A stretch of DNA of 64,000 bases from Trichosphaerium sp. ATCC 40318 (taxonomy: Eukaryota > Discosea > Flabellinia > Trichosidae), in contig JALMLS010000612.1 in the NCBI GenBank assembly GCA_038496445.1, positions 372,001-436,000 of the forward strand. Direction: 5' to 3'. This document shows, in pieces, positions 23,355 through 35,042 of this stretch. Numbering within the stretch: position 1 is the first letter of the stretch; each line of letters opens with the position of its first letter. A program made the position numbers and the translations under genes. The notes under the pieces were generated by a model, which saw only the letters and a program-made list of their open reading frames with translations, ran no database searches and was not told the origin of the DNA.

Positions 23355-25406
23355 CTACTTTGCGTGTCCAGTCATATCATACATAGCTCTTTTGTCCTTA
23401 TTACGAAGTACTTGGTACGCTCTAAACACAGTCAAACCTCTTTGTCAAAAAACAAAAAAAAAGTCCAATTATATGAACTCAAACGTACGAGTTTATCCTT
23501 TTAAATACTTCTGTCTTCTTCTTCTTCTCTGCAGGATCTTGGAACATATCAGGGTGATGCCTAAAATAGTTATACTATACTATCAAACATGAACTTCAAA
23601 AAATTCAAACATACTTCATGGCTTCTTTCCTGAAAGCAGCTTGAAGCTGTTTTGTAGTTATAGCTTGCTTGTTGTATGGATCAAGTCCTAAGCAATCCAA
23701 TCATTAGATAGAAGAGTAAGTAGATAATATTTCTAACCTAATATCTTATAAAAGCCCTTAGGATCAGCAGCTGGTCCAACATCTGCAGAAGCACTATTAT
23801 AACCAGCAGAAGAAGAACTACTGCGTCCGCCTTGTCCGCCAAAATCACGTCTATTTTGATTTGTACTGTATTTATGATACTCCTCGTATTGTTTCCTGTA
23901 TCTTCTCTTCCGCTTACTATTCTCATAGCTCCTAATCAAACAGTCATGTAAAAAACAGGAAAAACAATACAGAAAACCAAGGAACACAACAAAATGGCCA
24001 GTTGTCTTTGGTTTTTGTGATAAGGTTGAAAGAATACTGATATTGTACCATTGTCGTTCTCGGCCTTCAGTATAGTCCATTCTGTCTGATTTATGCCAAT
24101 CAGCTGTTGAGTCTTCAAATTCACCTCCAGAATGAGCATACTTATCCTTAGAGTAGTCACCTTGTCTTTGCATCTCTCGGTGACCAGCTGAAAGCATAGG
24201 ATACAATATAACAAACATAGCTATGAAATGTATTAGCAATCTAACCTTTTAAAACAGACTGTAGCTATCAAAATAAAAATTGATTTGTACCAACGATTGG
24301 GGAGAAAATAACAGATAGAGGTCCCAAGAAAGGGAACAGGGCTAAAGCGCTTATAAAATAAGCCTTGAAAAAGGAATTGTGGCGTTCACCTATCAAGAAA
24401 ACAAACAGTTAGTAAAACCATAAAAATTAACTTATTTTGAGATTTCTGTACTAGATACAAATCCTGTTACACCGCCAACAACAGCTTGATAATTTGCAAA
24501 TCCTTCTACACCAAAACCAGGGAATTCAATAATATAGCAAGGAAGGTAAACCTTTAGTGTTCTTAAAACTTGAACTTTGACGCGGACATTAATATCAATG
24601 TATCCATTAGCCACTTTATATGCTCTCTTGCGTTGATCTTCTCTTATAGTATCCTATAAATATAATTAAATAATCATGGCTTCATAATCTTGTCAAACAA
24701 AGTGACGAAAATGAAAGAAAAAAGAAAAATGATTTGTATCATTTTGACACATTGCGTGTCAAAAAACAAAATCTTATTTCTCTTACGTTTAGAAGCTGTA
24801 CTGCAAGATTCTTATGCATAGTAAAAGGATCAATGTATCTATCACCATGTAAATCTGAAGGTTGAAATTCTCTAGCATTTCTAACATGAGACCCTGAACG
24901 AAAAGAGAACAAAGTCAGTTAACTAGAAATAATTTTTTTGGTTGAATGGAATTTATCTTGCTTTCGGCGGTTGGTTTATTCATTGGATCAAGGAAGTGCA
25001 CTGTTTGGCATGGAAGAGCCAAAGAAAAGAAATTGGTGTTTTTGACAAAAGAAAAACGCTAATCGGCAACACGTACCATGTACAGCCATAACATGATGTC
25101 TGGGATACTTTGTTGACGCGTATACTTGTGCTGGCATATCTGCATGGTCGTATATCATGTTATTTGTAAAGTTTTCGTAAATCACACGATCTAGCGCTTT
25201 ATTAGCATTATATAGTGTACTTTGGTCGTATCATTGCAACGGAGAAATGTGGTTAAGAGTTTGCAAGTGTCAAAGTTACGCACCTCCGGATAGCACATCA
25301 CAGCGTAGGAGGCGAGCTTTGAATGTATAAAAAGGCAAATATACCGCTTGCACTGAAGAAATCTTACACCTATGCTGTTGTTACTTCTAATTGGTTTTTT
25401 ACTCAT
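23355..25406 (-). CDS. Membrane protein with C-terminal J domain (DnaJ family)
   Basis: First ATG at 25406 (MSKKPIRSNNSI). N-terminal exons give HADMPAQVYASTKYPRHH and SHVRNAREFQPSDLHGDRYI, followed by a region with AYKVANGYIDINVRVKVQV and LPCYIIEFPGFGVEGFANYQ. A hydrophobic span (LALFPFLGPLSVIFSPIVG) comes next, then a charged linker (RKRRYRKQYEEYHKYS), a Ser/Gly stretch and, at the end, a complete J domain: GFYKILGLDPYN, LQAAFRKEAMKHHPDMFQ with the HPD triad, and INSAYQVLRNKDKRAMYD. The J domain recruits Hsp70. A C-terminal position after a membrane anchor is less common than an N-terminal one. The compartment is uncertain (mitochondrial or ER membrane). The first splice is uncertain. Confidence 0.7.
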
Positions 25407-26027
25407 ATTTCTGCGCCGTACGGCAATATTGGCGAAAGTAATGAGCTTGTACGCCAATTAATAAATGCTTCCTTAGCATGTTGCTCTGAGCCACAGAAAG
25501 GCACCTGGAAGTTTTAATTGATATTGTAACTGAATTCTACTCTAAACGTACAACTTTAGCGCGTATTGAGCAATTACGCTTAGGTACAGTTACCACGGCG
25601 CTAAACCGAACATGTAGTACTCTACTGACTTTATATAACATAACTCCACGGCATAAGAGGCTTCGTGAAAGGATAGTCTATTTTCACAACTGTTTTTGTG
25701 ATCAAATAGCTTAAAATATGGCAACACACGTCATTTGACACTTAACATATGTGCCATTCTTAGATTTTGTGCCTTAGTTCTTAGAGCTCTTTGTCGGTCA
25801 CCTATCTCCTATCTCCTTGCTTGCGTTTTCTTTTACAAAAAGACGCACTAAACAACTCACTGGAGTTGTTTTGTTTCCGAACTGGATAGGATACCTTTTT
25901 GCTTCAGAACTTTCGGATAATTTTTTCGTTCTGAGAACAAAGGATTGAGTATTCCGTTGATTCTATTGTTTAAGCGGTTCGTTTGAAAGGTATCATAGAC
26001 AGAAACATAATCCTTTATTGGGTGACA
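25407..26027. other. Spacer with one open frame, not assigned
   Basis: A plus-strand frame (about 25513-25714) is open for about 65 codons and contains TLARIEQLRLGTVTTALN. It lacks an ATG or a spliceable upstream exon that I can find. Otherwise AT-rich spacer. Confidence 0.3.
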
Positions 26028-26926
26028 TTACTTTATATCCTTGAACGACTCAAGCGCTGTCAATCCTTGAAGTGAAAATAATTAGAAGTGAAACTAATTT
26101 GTTGCGAAGTAAGTTTTGAAGAATGACGTACTACGTTTGAACTCAATGACTTTTTCAGGCTTCATCTTTTTCTTTAGTAACCCTTCTATGCGCGTTACCT
26201 CTTTCTTTACAAACTCAGGACCTTTATCTATTATCCTTCTCATTGTTACAAGAAATGTTTTTGCCATCAACTGGTCACCAAGTTCATGTTTATCAACGAA
26301 ACGTTTTGCCTTCTTAAGGATACCTTCACGGTTACCACTTCTAAACGATTCAACCATTTTAATCAACTCTCGAAGCTTTGGCATGACACTAAAGTGAGTG
26401 TACTACAACAAATTGTATTAGTTTTTCGAGCAACTTACTCTTCGCATACTAACTCACCTCAATTAGAAGTTGTGGTTCAGTTGTAGATAGTTTCTGTGGC
26501 TTCGGTTCCTTATCCTTTGTATAAAAGAATACTGTAGGTTCTGTATCACTTTCCAAGTCGAAAGTTTTTTTAACAAACTCCTTGTTATCATTTGCTGATA
26601 TAATAGCTACAATGATATCACCGTTTGATTTAAACTCCTTAGCGACATCTTCATATCCCTACAGTAGAGTTATGTTAAAAACAACCATAAGATAAAAAAA
26701 ACAGATGTCCACGTGATAGAACGTACGTCTGTGCATTTCCACGTGTATTCGGCGACTTGTACTAAAACGTTGCGACTACCGTCTACAATCTTTCCAAACG
26801 CTAATGAGGTTAGTCACGAGGCGTATAAGGTAGTTTCGTAATACTGTCTTCGTCCAGCTCAATTACTCCCTTCTTTAGAGCAATAGTAACTGAGAGGATT
26901 GTAATAAGAACAAAAAGGAGCTTCAT
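26028..26926 (-). CDS. ERP29: ERp29-like ER chaperone
   Basis: Starts with a signal peptide (MKLLFVLITILSVTIALKKG), then the thioredoxin-fold domain: GVIELDEDSITKL, VLVQVAEYTWKC, ANDNKEFVKKTFDLESD, PTVFFYTKDKEP. The all-helical ERp29 C-terminal domain follows (RRIIDKGPEFVKKEVTRIEG). No CxxC active site is visible, as in ERp29, so it would be a redox-inactive PDI relative that helps secretory protein folding. The last intron (GTACGT..., from about 26132) joins EFKR to TLESFKDIK. There is no canonical KDEL signal at the end. A CACGTG/TGACGTCA-type element lies just upstream of the ATG. Confidence 0.72.
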
Positions 26927-26930
26927 GGTC

Positions 26931-26946
26931 TGCACGTGACGTCACC
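26931..26946 (-). promoter_or_regulatory. Overlapping CACGTG and TGACGTCA elements
   Basis: The sequence TGCACGTGACGTCACC sits 5-20 nt upstream of the ERp29 start. It contains a G-box/E-box (CACGTG) and a palindromic CRE core (TGACGTCA). Both are ACGT-core sites bound by bZIP factors, which control ER stress genes in many eukaryotes. That regulatory role here is inference. Confidence 0.4.
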
Positions 26947-27225
26947 AAGATATAACTTAAAACTAGTGCACAAAACGTTAAGTTTTTTTGCTAGATTGAG
27001 TAAAGTACAGGGTCATGGAAGGTGGCTTGTGACAGGATAGTGCAAGGAAAGCGGCAATGCTTATGACAGGGTCTTATCCTGCGCACTGATGCCAAAAGGT
27101 TCCATTGATTGCGGTACACTTTAAGCGAAAATAATAATTAGTAATCTTTGTACTTTATTGCTAAGGATTTTTTTTATTCTCAATTCAGGGACTTGGTCTT
27201 CGTTTTAGGAACCTTAGGAGAGTGT

Positions 27226-29305
27226 TTAAACTGTTCTGTAAGCAACTCTCTTTTTGTAAAAGTAGTATCCACTAATGGCGACTCCAATAGCAACGGCTAA
27301 GAGAACAACAAAGATTGCAACTAGAACAGGAAAGTCAGATTTGCAAAAAAACCCCCGAAAATCCAACATACCAATAATACCAGTCTTGTTAGATTTCTTT
27401 TCTGGAGTGATAGGTGGTGGCACTCGACACTCTGAAATAACACCAGGATAAGTAGCGCGGTTAGCGTCAGGCAAGTTGCCAGTCATTTTTTCTGGACGAA
27501 GAACCATAAGCATGGACATATTGAGTAAGAATTAAAATTTTACCTTCCCAAGTCCTTGCTTCGCCAAGTATAACGTAGAGTCCCCATCCCTTGTTGTTTA
27601 CAACTAAAAGAATTAAAATTGGTTGTACTTGTCTGAAGTATTTGTCACGTGCTTGAAATAGTTTCTGAGCATAAATCCAAAAACTGATTGTGTGCTGAAA
27701 AAAAAATACCGCCACCCTATATTCAAGTTTGTTAAGAGGTGCTACATGTTTTAATGCATACGTATTCTGCAACGTTTCCATCCATAGTTACATCAATGAA
27801 TTCTCCTCCAAAATCAGCTAGGTACATACCACCACCAAAAGTAGAATCATTGGTGCCTGCAATGTCAAGTCTACGAAGAAGGTCATAAAAAAAGTAATAG
27901 TACAAAAAATATAATAGTCAGTTTTGTTCTTCGTTGACTTACTCGTTTCCGGTGAATTCTACACTCAACATTTCCAAAGTAGAAACATTCTGGATATTAA
28001 CGCCAGCTCTGATATATAAACCAGCGCCAAAGAGCTGCATGTTACCGCTACCTTGATGAAGTCATTTCAGTTAAAAAAAGTAAAAACAATCAAAAAAAAA
28101 AAGTACCATGAACAAAGTTGTTTCTAACATAGCCTCTTTCGTAGAAAATTGGTTTATCAGCTGCAGTAATCTAAGGACAATTAATATCTCGGTAAGCCGA
28201 AAATACAACGAGTACCTCAATGTAAGCGGCACCACCACTTGCAAGATCAACACCGGTACCAAGTACCTATAGTTTGTTAGAAAATATGATTGCTAAAAAT
28301 GAAACGGAAAATTCTTTTCGCACTTCGTTGTTCGTAAAGGATACATCAACTAAGTCTATTCTAGTTGATGATGAGATATAAACAGCACCTCCATTAGCTG
28401 TAGCAACACAATGATCGAACTGAACGTGTTCAAATCTGTGAGCGTCGCTGTCAGGCCTTGTAAGCTGAGTATCTTGAAAGAATACACAACCACCATTTCC
28501 ATCGTTGGCAGCATTAGAAGTGCAGTTCCTAAATTCCAAGCCTATAAAATGAAGCGGTTTAATAATTAGATGGCTTTCTTGAATGTATAAGAAGTACCTC
28601 TAAATGTCATTAACCCACTAAAACCCTTGATGGTCCATCCTAAACGTAAAATTAGTCTTATTTTTTTTTGGTCACGTGTTACGGATAACGACATGCCTTC
28701 TTCTCCTTTACAGTCGATAACTGCTTTATGTAAATCATCTCCAGTGATGTTAATAAGAGCTGGGGTTTGTAATATAGCCGCAGGAGGGATGGTAACAAAG
28801 GTATTTGGAGGCTCAGCATACGGTCCTACAACGTCTTTAATTTGTAGTTCTAGCGTCCTGTTGTACCTGCAGTCGCGTTTATCTGTATATTGATGTCACT
28901 TCCAGCGGGGTAGTTAGCGCCAAAAGCAAGGTCTACAGCGTACTATGGAAGTGTAAGCGTATTCATGCGTCGTAAAAGTCAAGAAAACGATTTTTCAAGC
29001 TCTCCCAGGTTAAAGCTAAGAATGGAGTTTATATACGTACGCGGATAGTATGACACGGGTAAGAGACGTTACCGCACGTTTGTATATCGATACCGATAAG
29101 AGCGTCCACGTGAATAACGTATTGGGCTAAATCGTTTAGTATTAGCTTGTTTCGCGTTTACAGAAGAAATATTTTTCGCAAAGATTTTCTTATTGGGATC
29201 AAGGTACAATAAAACGACATGGATTAGACTAGTGATAGTACCTCTAGCGATACATAGTAGCCCAAACAGAATAAAAGAGAATGTCAGAAAGTTTGATAGG
29301 GTCAT
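27226..29305 (-). CDS. Cell-surface protein with parallel beta-helix repeats and C-terminal membrane anchor
   Basis: Starts with a signal peptide (MTLSNFLTFSFILFGLLCIA). The long ectodomain has right-handed beta-helix features with repeated GG-A-V/Y and N-N/N-x-S motifs: NGGCVFFQDTQ, NGGAVYISSSTRIDLVDVSF, SGGAAYIE, FGGGMYLADFGGEFI. It is closed by one transmembrane helix (FPVLVAIFVVLLAVAIGVAI) and a short basic cytoplasmic tail (YYFYKKR). About eight exons. The fold and anchor suggest an adhesin or surface-recognition protein. The pattern is like the polymorphic membrane protein/pectate-lyase-like repeats of protists and some bacteria. The ligand is unknown. Confidence 0.6.
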
Positions 29306-29631
29306 GGCGTCGATCTGTGTGGTTTAATTTTCAAGTGGTTGAGGTTGCGATACCGAACCTGTTGAAAATTAAAAAAAGCGGTGACATTACAAAACTGTCA
29401 CGAAAAGTCGTCAGCGTTTTTTGTACAGGAACATCACCACTCGAGCTATATAAAGCATCAATAGTAGCTAGTGTATTGAAAGCGTTGATTAAGTACAAAG
29501 ATAGTGAAAAGGCGATAAATCAGAAAAGATCCGCTGTCATACCAAAAATTGGTGAGCTCTGTCACGTGCCAAATTATGCTTTTTTTGAAAATGTTGTGTT
29601 GAAGATTATTTGTTTGTTTCTGTTTCGTTAG
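29281..29631 (+). CDS. Hypothetical protein, divergent from the surface-protein gene
   Basis: An open frame of 116 codons (MSESLIGSWRRSVWFNFQ...) ending KIICLFLFR. It contains a helical, basic region (VEVAIPNLLKIKKSGDITKL). Its first 25 bases overlap the start of the minus-strand surface protein, which would be unusual; the real start may be further in or spliced. No family recognised. Confidence 0.3.
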   Translation: MSESLIGSWRRSVWFNFQVVEVAIPNLLKIKKSGDITKLSRKVVSVFCTGTSPLELYKASIVASVLKALIKYKDSEKAINQKRSAVIPKIGELCHVPNYAFFENVVLKIICLFLFR

Positions 29632-29783
29632 CTCGCTGAAGGCCTAGCTATTTGAAGCTGCAAAAGAAAACTGTTGTAATGGTCTTTTTGTTTTCGAACA
29701 TTTTTTTTCGAACAGTTTTTCGAACAAAGACGCGAGCCAGAAATAATTTACACTTTTATTACAGTTTTTTGGCTTTGACACTA

Positions 29784-31054
29784 TTATAAGCCTAGCTTTG
29801 AATTTTCTTTATACCATGTAAAAGCTGTATCTGTCATGGCTATTAATGAATAGTCTACGTCCTAGTAAAACATTAAGTGAATGAAAAATAATGTTTTTCA
29901 ACGTACGTGTGGAAGAAGAAATTCATCCATGCCTTGATTACCTTCCCAGACTTGTTGATCCTCAAGAAGTTGGTCATCACATTCCATAGGCGTACAGTAT
30001 TCGCTTGGTTGTGCGAAGTGCTTTACTGTGCAGTCCGTGTTGTATTGGTTAATGTGTCTGTATGTGTCTTGGCATGATTGCACAGAGTGTTGTGCATAGC
30101 ATGGATAGTCGTCTTGTTCATTCTCAAGAAGTTTATCATCGCAATCCATGGGAGTGAAACAAATTTGTGGTTGCTCTGAACATGTAACTGGGATGTTCCT
30201 CTTTTTTCGGGCTTCGGTTCTCGCATGTTTGCCTCTGTGAACAACCGTAATATAACACCCGAGAACAGTTTTCCCCGTTTTATAGTTGTTCAGCTCCAAA
30301 AGGTGCCTGACAAAACATGTTAGAAAGAAATAGTTTGGCTTTGAGATGCCGTGCTTGCCTTCCTTTTGCTTTGTTGTTAAATCTTCCTTTCAGTATAACT
30401 TTAACAAATCTATGATCATCACAACAAGGCGTGGTCTCCATGACAATACGCCACGATTTTTCCAAGGACTCAAACTCTACAACGTTGTTGCTGCGAGATA
30501 TTACAATATAACTTTTTATTATTAGCCACATCTTTGTAGATAAGTTTTTAGCGTACTTGTGCTTCACCCATTCGCCACAGTTATTGTCAAAGCTCATCTT
30601 TAAAGTAAGGCTTTGTTTGAGTACTTTTTGAGTAAGTTTAAAACCCTTTTCATTGGTTCCTCTATTGCCTACATAGCGTGCAAGCTTAATACCATTGACA
30701 TCATTTCTAACGATCGCTTGCGCAGTCCAAGTTGAGGATCCTTTATACTGCGCATTCACGTGACCTGTGCCTCATTAGAATTTGCTTTTTCGGTTGAATT
30801 AAGTTGGTGGAAGACTTTGATCGGTTTTCCGTTCAAATACAAGAAAATGCCACGCAAAGAAATAGTCATAAAATCGACTCTTCGACAAGTGTTATGACAC
30901 AGGTGGGTTTTGCCTGTTGTTGGAGATTTTTGGAGTAAAAGAAAAACTTACCATAAGTGCTGAGCACAAGTGAAGAGCTTTTTGTAGAGTGTATATTGGC
31001 GTCTGATCTATTTGTTGGATATACAGGTTGTTTTTGTATTAGGAAGCTAGTCAT
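29784..31054 (-). CDS. Unknown protein with internally duplicated TPM(D/E)CDD(K/Q)LLE motif
   Basis: Starts MTSFLIQKQPVYPTNR. A long intron (about 30765-30950, GTAAGT to GCACAG) joins STYG in frame to HVNAQYKGSSTWTAQAIVRN. This begins a folded, basic domain of about 150 residues with WVKHKYAKNLS, SWRIVMETTPCC and FVKVILKGRFNNKAKG. The C-terminal part has two copies of a short motif, CFTPMDCDDKLLENEQ and YCTPMECDDQLLEDQQ. A final exon gives AMTDTAFTWYKENSKLGL. The join near 30290 changes frame and may be an intron I cannot place or a frameshift. No family recognised; the basic domain could bind nucleic acid, which is only a guess. Confidence 0.4.
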
Positions 31055-31927
31055 ATTTGCTTTGAAGTTTGGTTAGTTGTGGTGAGGTTCTAATAAACCT
31101 TTCAGGAGCTGTTGCTGGTGTAGTTTGATAAATGATAGATGATGAAGATATGTACACGAAAATACTGCAAATTTTTTAGTGAAAAGATACCCGAATCTTG
31201 TACATGTGAATGTAAACTTAAAGAAGTAACGCTATTGGAATAACCTTCCAAAACGTTACGATTTCAAAATCGTTAGAGACATAAATTTCGAACAACTACC
31301 CAAAAAAGATGTGAGTTTTGCCACAGTTTAGTGTCCAAGGTATTGTCAAACCTGTAGAACGTGTTTATTATAGTAGTGTCTGCAGGGAAACACTACCCAA
31401 AAATATAGGTACAGCAATTCGAGTGTGATTTTCGAACAAACAGTGCAAAAAAAAACCTTCACTAGTTTGAAATAAGTAGTATCAGATTTTTTCGAACGAA
31501 ATGTTCGAAAGATAAAATCGCAGACTGAAACAAAAGTTACCTCTGACTGTGTTTGCAATATGTATTTCAGTCTGTGTTTAAGAGGGAACTTCGGACATGG
31601 AAACACAAAACTCCGTGACGTTCATGTTTTTTGTTTAGCAAGGAAATTTTCATGGGCAAATCATTTCATTTTGTACATGTCCTAAGCGTAGATTCAAAAA
31701 TCAGCAGAATGCAAAACTATTTAAGAGTATTCAGTGAACAATTGTTATGATAATCTGTAGATATATCAGTACAGCTATAATCTCTTCACACTATTACTTT
31801 TCCTAGCAGAGTGTATGTGACACTAATAGCGACATGTAAGCAAATGCCTTTGCCAATGGTATGATTGATATTGCAGAAAAAGCAGCGAGTTTTCACCTAG
31901 TTATCATTCATTTTAAAACGACAAAAC
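31055..31927. other. Intergenic AT-rich stretch with TTCGAACA motifs
   Basis: No gene supported. Several copies of TTCGAACA or TTCGAACGAA occur (about 31287, 31431, 31491, 31503), matching three copies at 29693-29726 beyond the neighbouring gene. Confidence 0.45.
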
Positions 31928-32434
31928 ATGACAAGCAACGCTTCCTGTATTGTAAGTATTATAGCTCTAATGCTTACAATGATATTATCAAAGCCTAATA
32001 CAATACAAATAAAGAACCCTTGTTTAATTACTGTTCACTCATTCGTTTTTCAAACAAAGTCAAACAGAATGATAGCAAACGTTGCCTTGACACTTACAAA
32101 ACCAATGAACTTGACGATAGTATTCCAACCAATGTTACGAAACAATGAAATTGAACCCTTTAAGTACCATTGGGTATACTATGGTCAACACAAAGCCGAC
32201 ACAGAGCTTCAAATTGTGGTACGTCAGATGAACAAAAAAACAAAAAAATCAAACCATCGTTTCTTAGTTGTGCTAGTTTGATGAATCAATCATCTTTCGT
32301 CCCAATTATGGGCATATAGAACATCCTCCTGATTATATGGAGCTATTATTCCGTGATGGGGCTCCTATTGGTACTTCAATGTTAGATACAACATTCAATG
32401 TAAGGCGGGTATGCAATAAATCTCTACATTTGTA
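31928..32434 (+). CDS. Small secreted protein, unknown family
   Basis: Starts MTSNASCIVSIIALMLTMIL, a signal peptide. The mature part contains ANVALTLTKPMNLTIVFQPM and YHWVYYGQHKADTELQIV. One intron (about 32219-32278, GTACGTCAG...CTAG) joins it in phase 0 to FDESIIFRPNYGHIEHPPDY and FRDGAPIGTSMLDTTFNV. Two exons of about 145 residues in all. The beta-rich pattern suggests a small extracellular domain. No cysteine framework and no family recognised. Confidence 0.5.
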
Positions 32435-32720
32435 ACATAGTCGCTGTATTATATGTATGATCTAAAAATAGTAAAATTGATACAAACAAGCAACTGATAT
32501 CACAATGTATCTGTTCACCAATGTGCTTCTAATAATCTTCCGGACTAATGTTGACTTGAGAAAAAACTATTAGTTTTCAGCAAGCTACTGTAAGAATGCG
32601 TTGCTTCAAAAGCACCCTTAATTAATTATTTTGCAATATGAATAGCACATGCTACACTGAAAGAACAGAGTTCCAGCTAGTCAGCTATTAGAGCACTATT
32701 TGAAACGTTTCTGAATCTTA

Positions 32721-34366
32721 CCTGTCACAATCAACCACGTACGTTTTATGTGCACTGACAATTCTGGGACGCAAAATACCAAAACAATCGATAGTACTCC
32801 CACTGTTCGTTATGCGGATATTTCTGAGTTGTTATACGCCACTAGTGCGTATATTTAGTTGTTCACCCCTTTTGAACCAAAAACTATTTCATATCCTGTG
32901 CAGAATGAAGACAACTACCTCGACAGCCAATTTGTATTTTTTTTGTAGCTTTTTATTGTGAGAACGCTTAACAGAATCTGACTTACAGTATACCCTAATA
33001 AACCAAAAACACATACATCAGTAACAACATGTCATCGCCACCGGATCCAACAGTATCAATCACAGTTGGTCCTTCTACATCCACTTCTCTAATTCAGTTC
33101 AACTTGGATAAGATAGACTTTACCATTATAAGTTCTTCTGATAGCCTTATCATCAACGGAGCAGGTCTATTCGACCAATACTACTTGGAGCTCAATACTG
33201 CTCAAATTAAAGCGGCCACTGAAGGTCGTTTTCATACGTCAGGTCATTTGCTGGCTGCCTTTGAATTTGGTCTAAGTGGGGTAAGCTTTTCGATGATTTA
33301 TTATGTTTTGTTCACGTTTTCTTTAAAGGAATATGGCTGCACGCTTTCTACAATGCCACCAAAAGGAAAAATCTTGGATCTCATTCTTACTGAAGTCGAT
33401 AACTATGGCATGGTTAGAAACATAGACTTCCCATTGAAGAGACGAGCTCAGACAGCAGGAGCAGATTTACAGAGCATAAAAGCAACTGTACGCTACAAAT
33501 ACTCTTTTTTCTTTGTGGTCACATTTACTTATTTGTCGGTGTGTAGGTGACAGGATTGATGCTTGCTTTGAAACAACAAAACTTGAATGGCTATGATGGT
33601 CCATTCAGATTCGATCCATTGAAGAAAGAACCAAGCTTGCTCACGTTCAATAATGACACTGCATTGAATCATTTTACTGCAACTAAAAACGCAACATGCT
33701 TGCTACAGTTCAGGTGTTCATCATGCTGAATTCAAGTACGTTCTACAACATTCTCACGAAAATATTGCGTTGTTACTCACACAGTCATGATAGGTTAACA
33801 CACAGAACAAGCAACATTTACTTTGGTGTCATGCCTGACGATGAGACTGTAGATCTTACAATTCTTCCTGGCCTACCACCAAGCAATGTTGGTGGGGCCC
33901 ACATGAACATTTCTGATTGTTCTATTTACTATGAAAAGACTTATGATAGAACCACAAGAAGAGCTGTAATCACAGGTACTTTTGTTGTATTTTGTTCATC
34001 AAAACGTGTTTCAAGTTTTTAGAAAACCGTGTCTTATCTACGTTTGCTTCAGGTAGTTATGTCGGTATCAGATTAGATGTGGATAAGAAAGAAGTGACCT
34101 TCTATGTGAATGGTGTTGATTTCCCAACTCACAAAATTGAAGGAGATAGATTCCGTTTCGCTGTCAGCATCTACGCTCAATATGATGTCGTTGAGATTAT
34201 ACCTGAACTTTGTTGGTCTGACAGATCAATCAAGAGCCTGGATGCTGGGACTACAGCCGGAATCAGAAGAGTGGATACTGGCTCTGCAGGCCCAAGTGCT
34301 AGATGTTATTGAGCGGGGACAACAAGTAACTACAACTAAGAACTACTCAATAAAACAACTCAACTC
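32721..34366 (+). repeat. Inverted duplication, left arm (SPRY gene with flanks)
   Basis: From CCTGTCACAATCAACCACGT at about 32721 to AATAAAACAACTCAACT at about 34366, this segment is nearly identical to the reverse complement of 48364-50027. Promoter region, exons and introns are all included, so the duplication was at DNA level. Confidence 0.85.
33029..34312 (+). pseudogene. SPRY-domain gene, copy 1, probably frameshifted
   Basis: Starts MSSPPDPTVSITVGPSTSTS. Exons match copy 2 (48422-49717, minus): IQFNLDKIDFTI, STMPPKGKILDLILTEVDNY, GLMLALKQQNLNGYDGPFRF, IYFGVMPDDETVDLTILPGL, and the SPRY signature VGIRLDVDKKEVTFYVNGVD. At about 33703-33717 this copy lacks 11 nt compared with copy 2 (where NATCLLLDSYDSGIHHAEFK is read). 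The frame breaks and a TGA follows at about 33727. Unless an alternative splice avoids it, copy 1 cannot make the full protein. Confidence 0.65.
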
Positions 34367-34740
34367 ACTACTCGTTTCGTTTCTGTCTTATTTTCTGACC
34401 ATTCTTTCGAATTCCTACAAACGGAGATTGGGCAATTATATTTGAGTGAATTTTTGCGAGGTTGTTCTGATGATGAGTACAATGTAGCAACCGAGAGCAA
34501 CATTGTTCCCAACACATCAATGCAATTATGATGCTACTGTATGATGTGAAATCAACTTAGCATTTAGAACAAACGGGATATCAGCAGCAAGAGGTATTCA
34601 ATGCTCACTTTATGAAGCACTCTGAATCACTTGGTATTGACGATCAACTGAATCTAGAAAAACACCCCAACGAAGATCACTTTTTTTCACGCCATGTCAC
34701 TCAGAAGGACATAAATGTGCTACGTACTTGATAGGTGTTT
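34367..34740 (+). other. Probable coding fragment, unknown
   Basis: Downstream of the duplication, one frame is open from about 34386 (SDHSFEFLQTEIGQLYLSEF, then CSDDEYNVATESNIVPN). After a possible short intron (about 34540-34559) QQEVFNAHFMKHSESLGIDD continues. The residue composition looks coding, but I find no start and no family. It could be the remnant of a gene interrupted by the duplication. Confidence 0.3.
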
Positions 34741-35042
34741 CCAAAATCCGGTTCGTAGGTGTTGTATTTGGTGGTAGCATTGGCACTGTGGTGTTCTATT
34801 GACGATTTTTTGGTGCACCTTGTGGCCTTGGGTGGTATGCATGTGCTGCAGCATCATCACAGTAAAAATGAAGCAGAACGGGTGATATAAAAATGAAAAG
34901 TCCGAATAAGCTGGCTTTGGAAGTGAACTTTCTTTTGCGTTCATCTAAAAAACTGAAACCAAAAATATGGATTATTTGTTTCATCAATAGGAAACTTATT
35001 GCACAATTTTGTTGGAGAACTATTTATTTATTAATCTCATCT

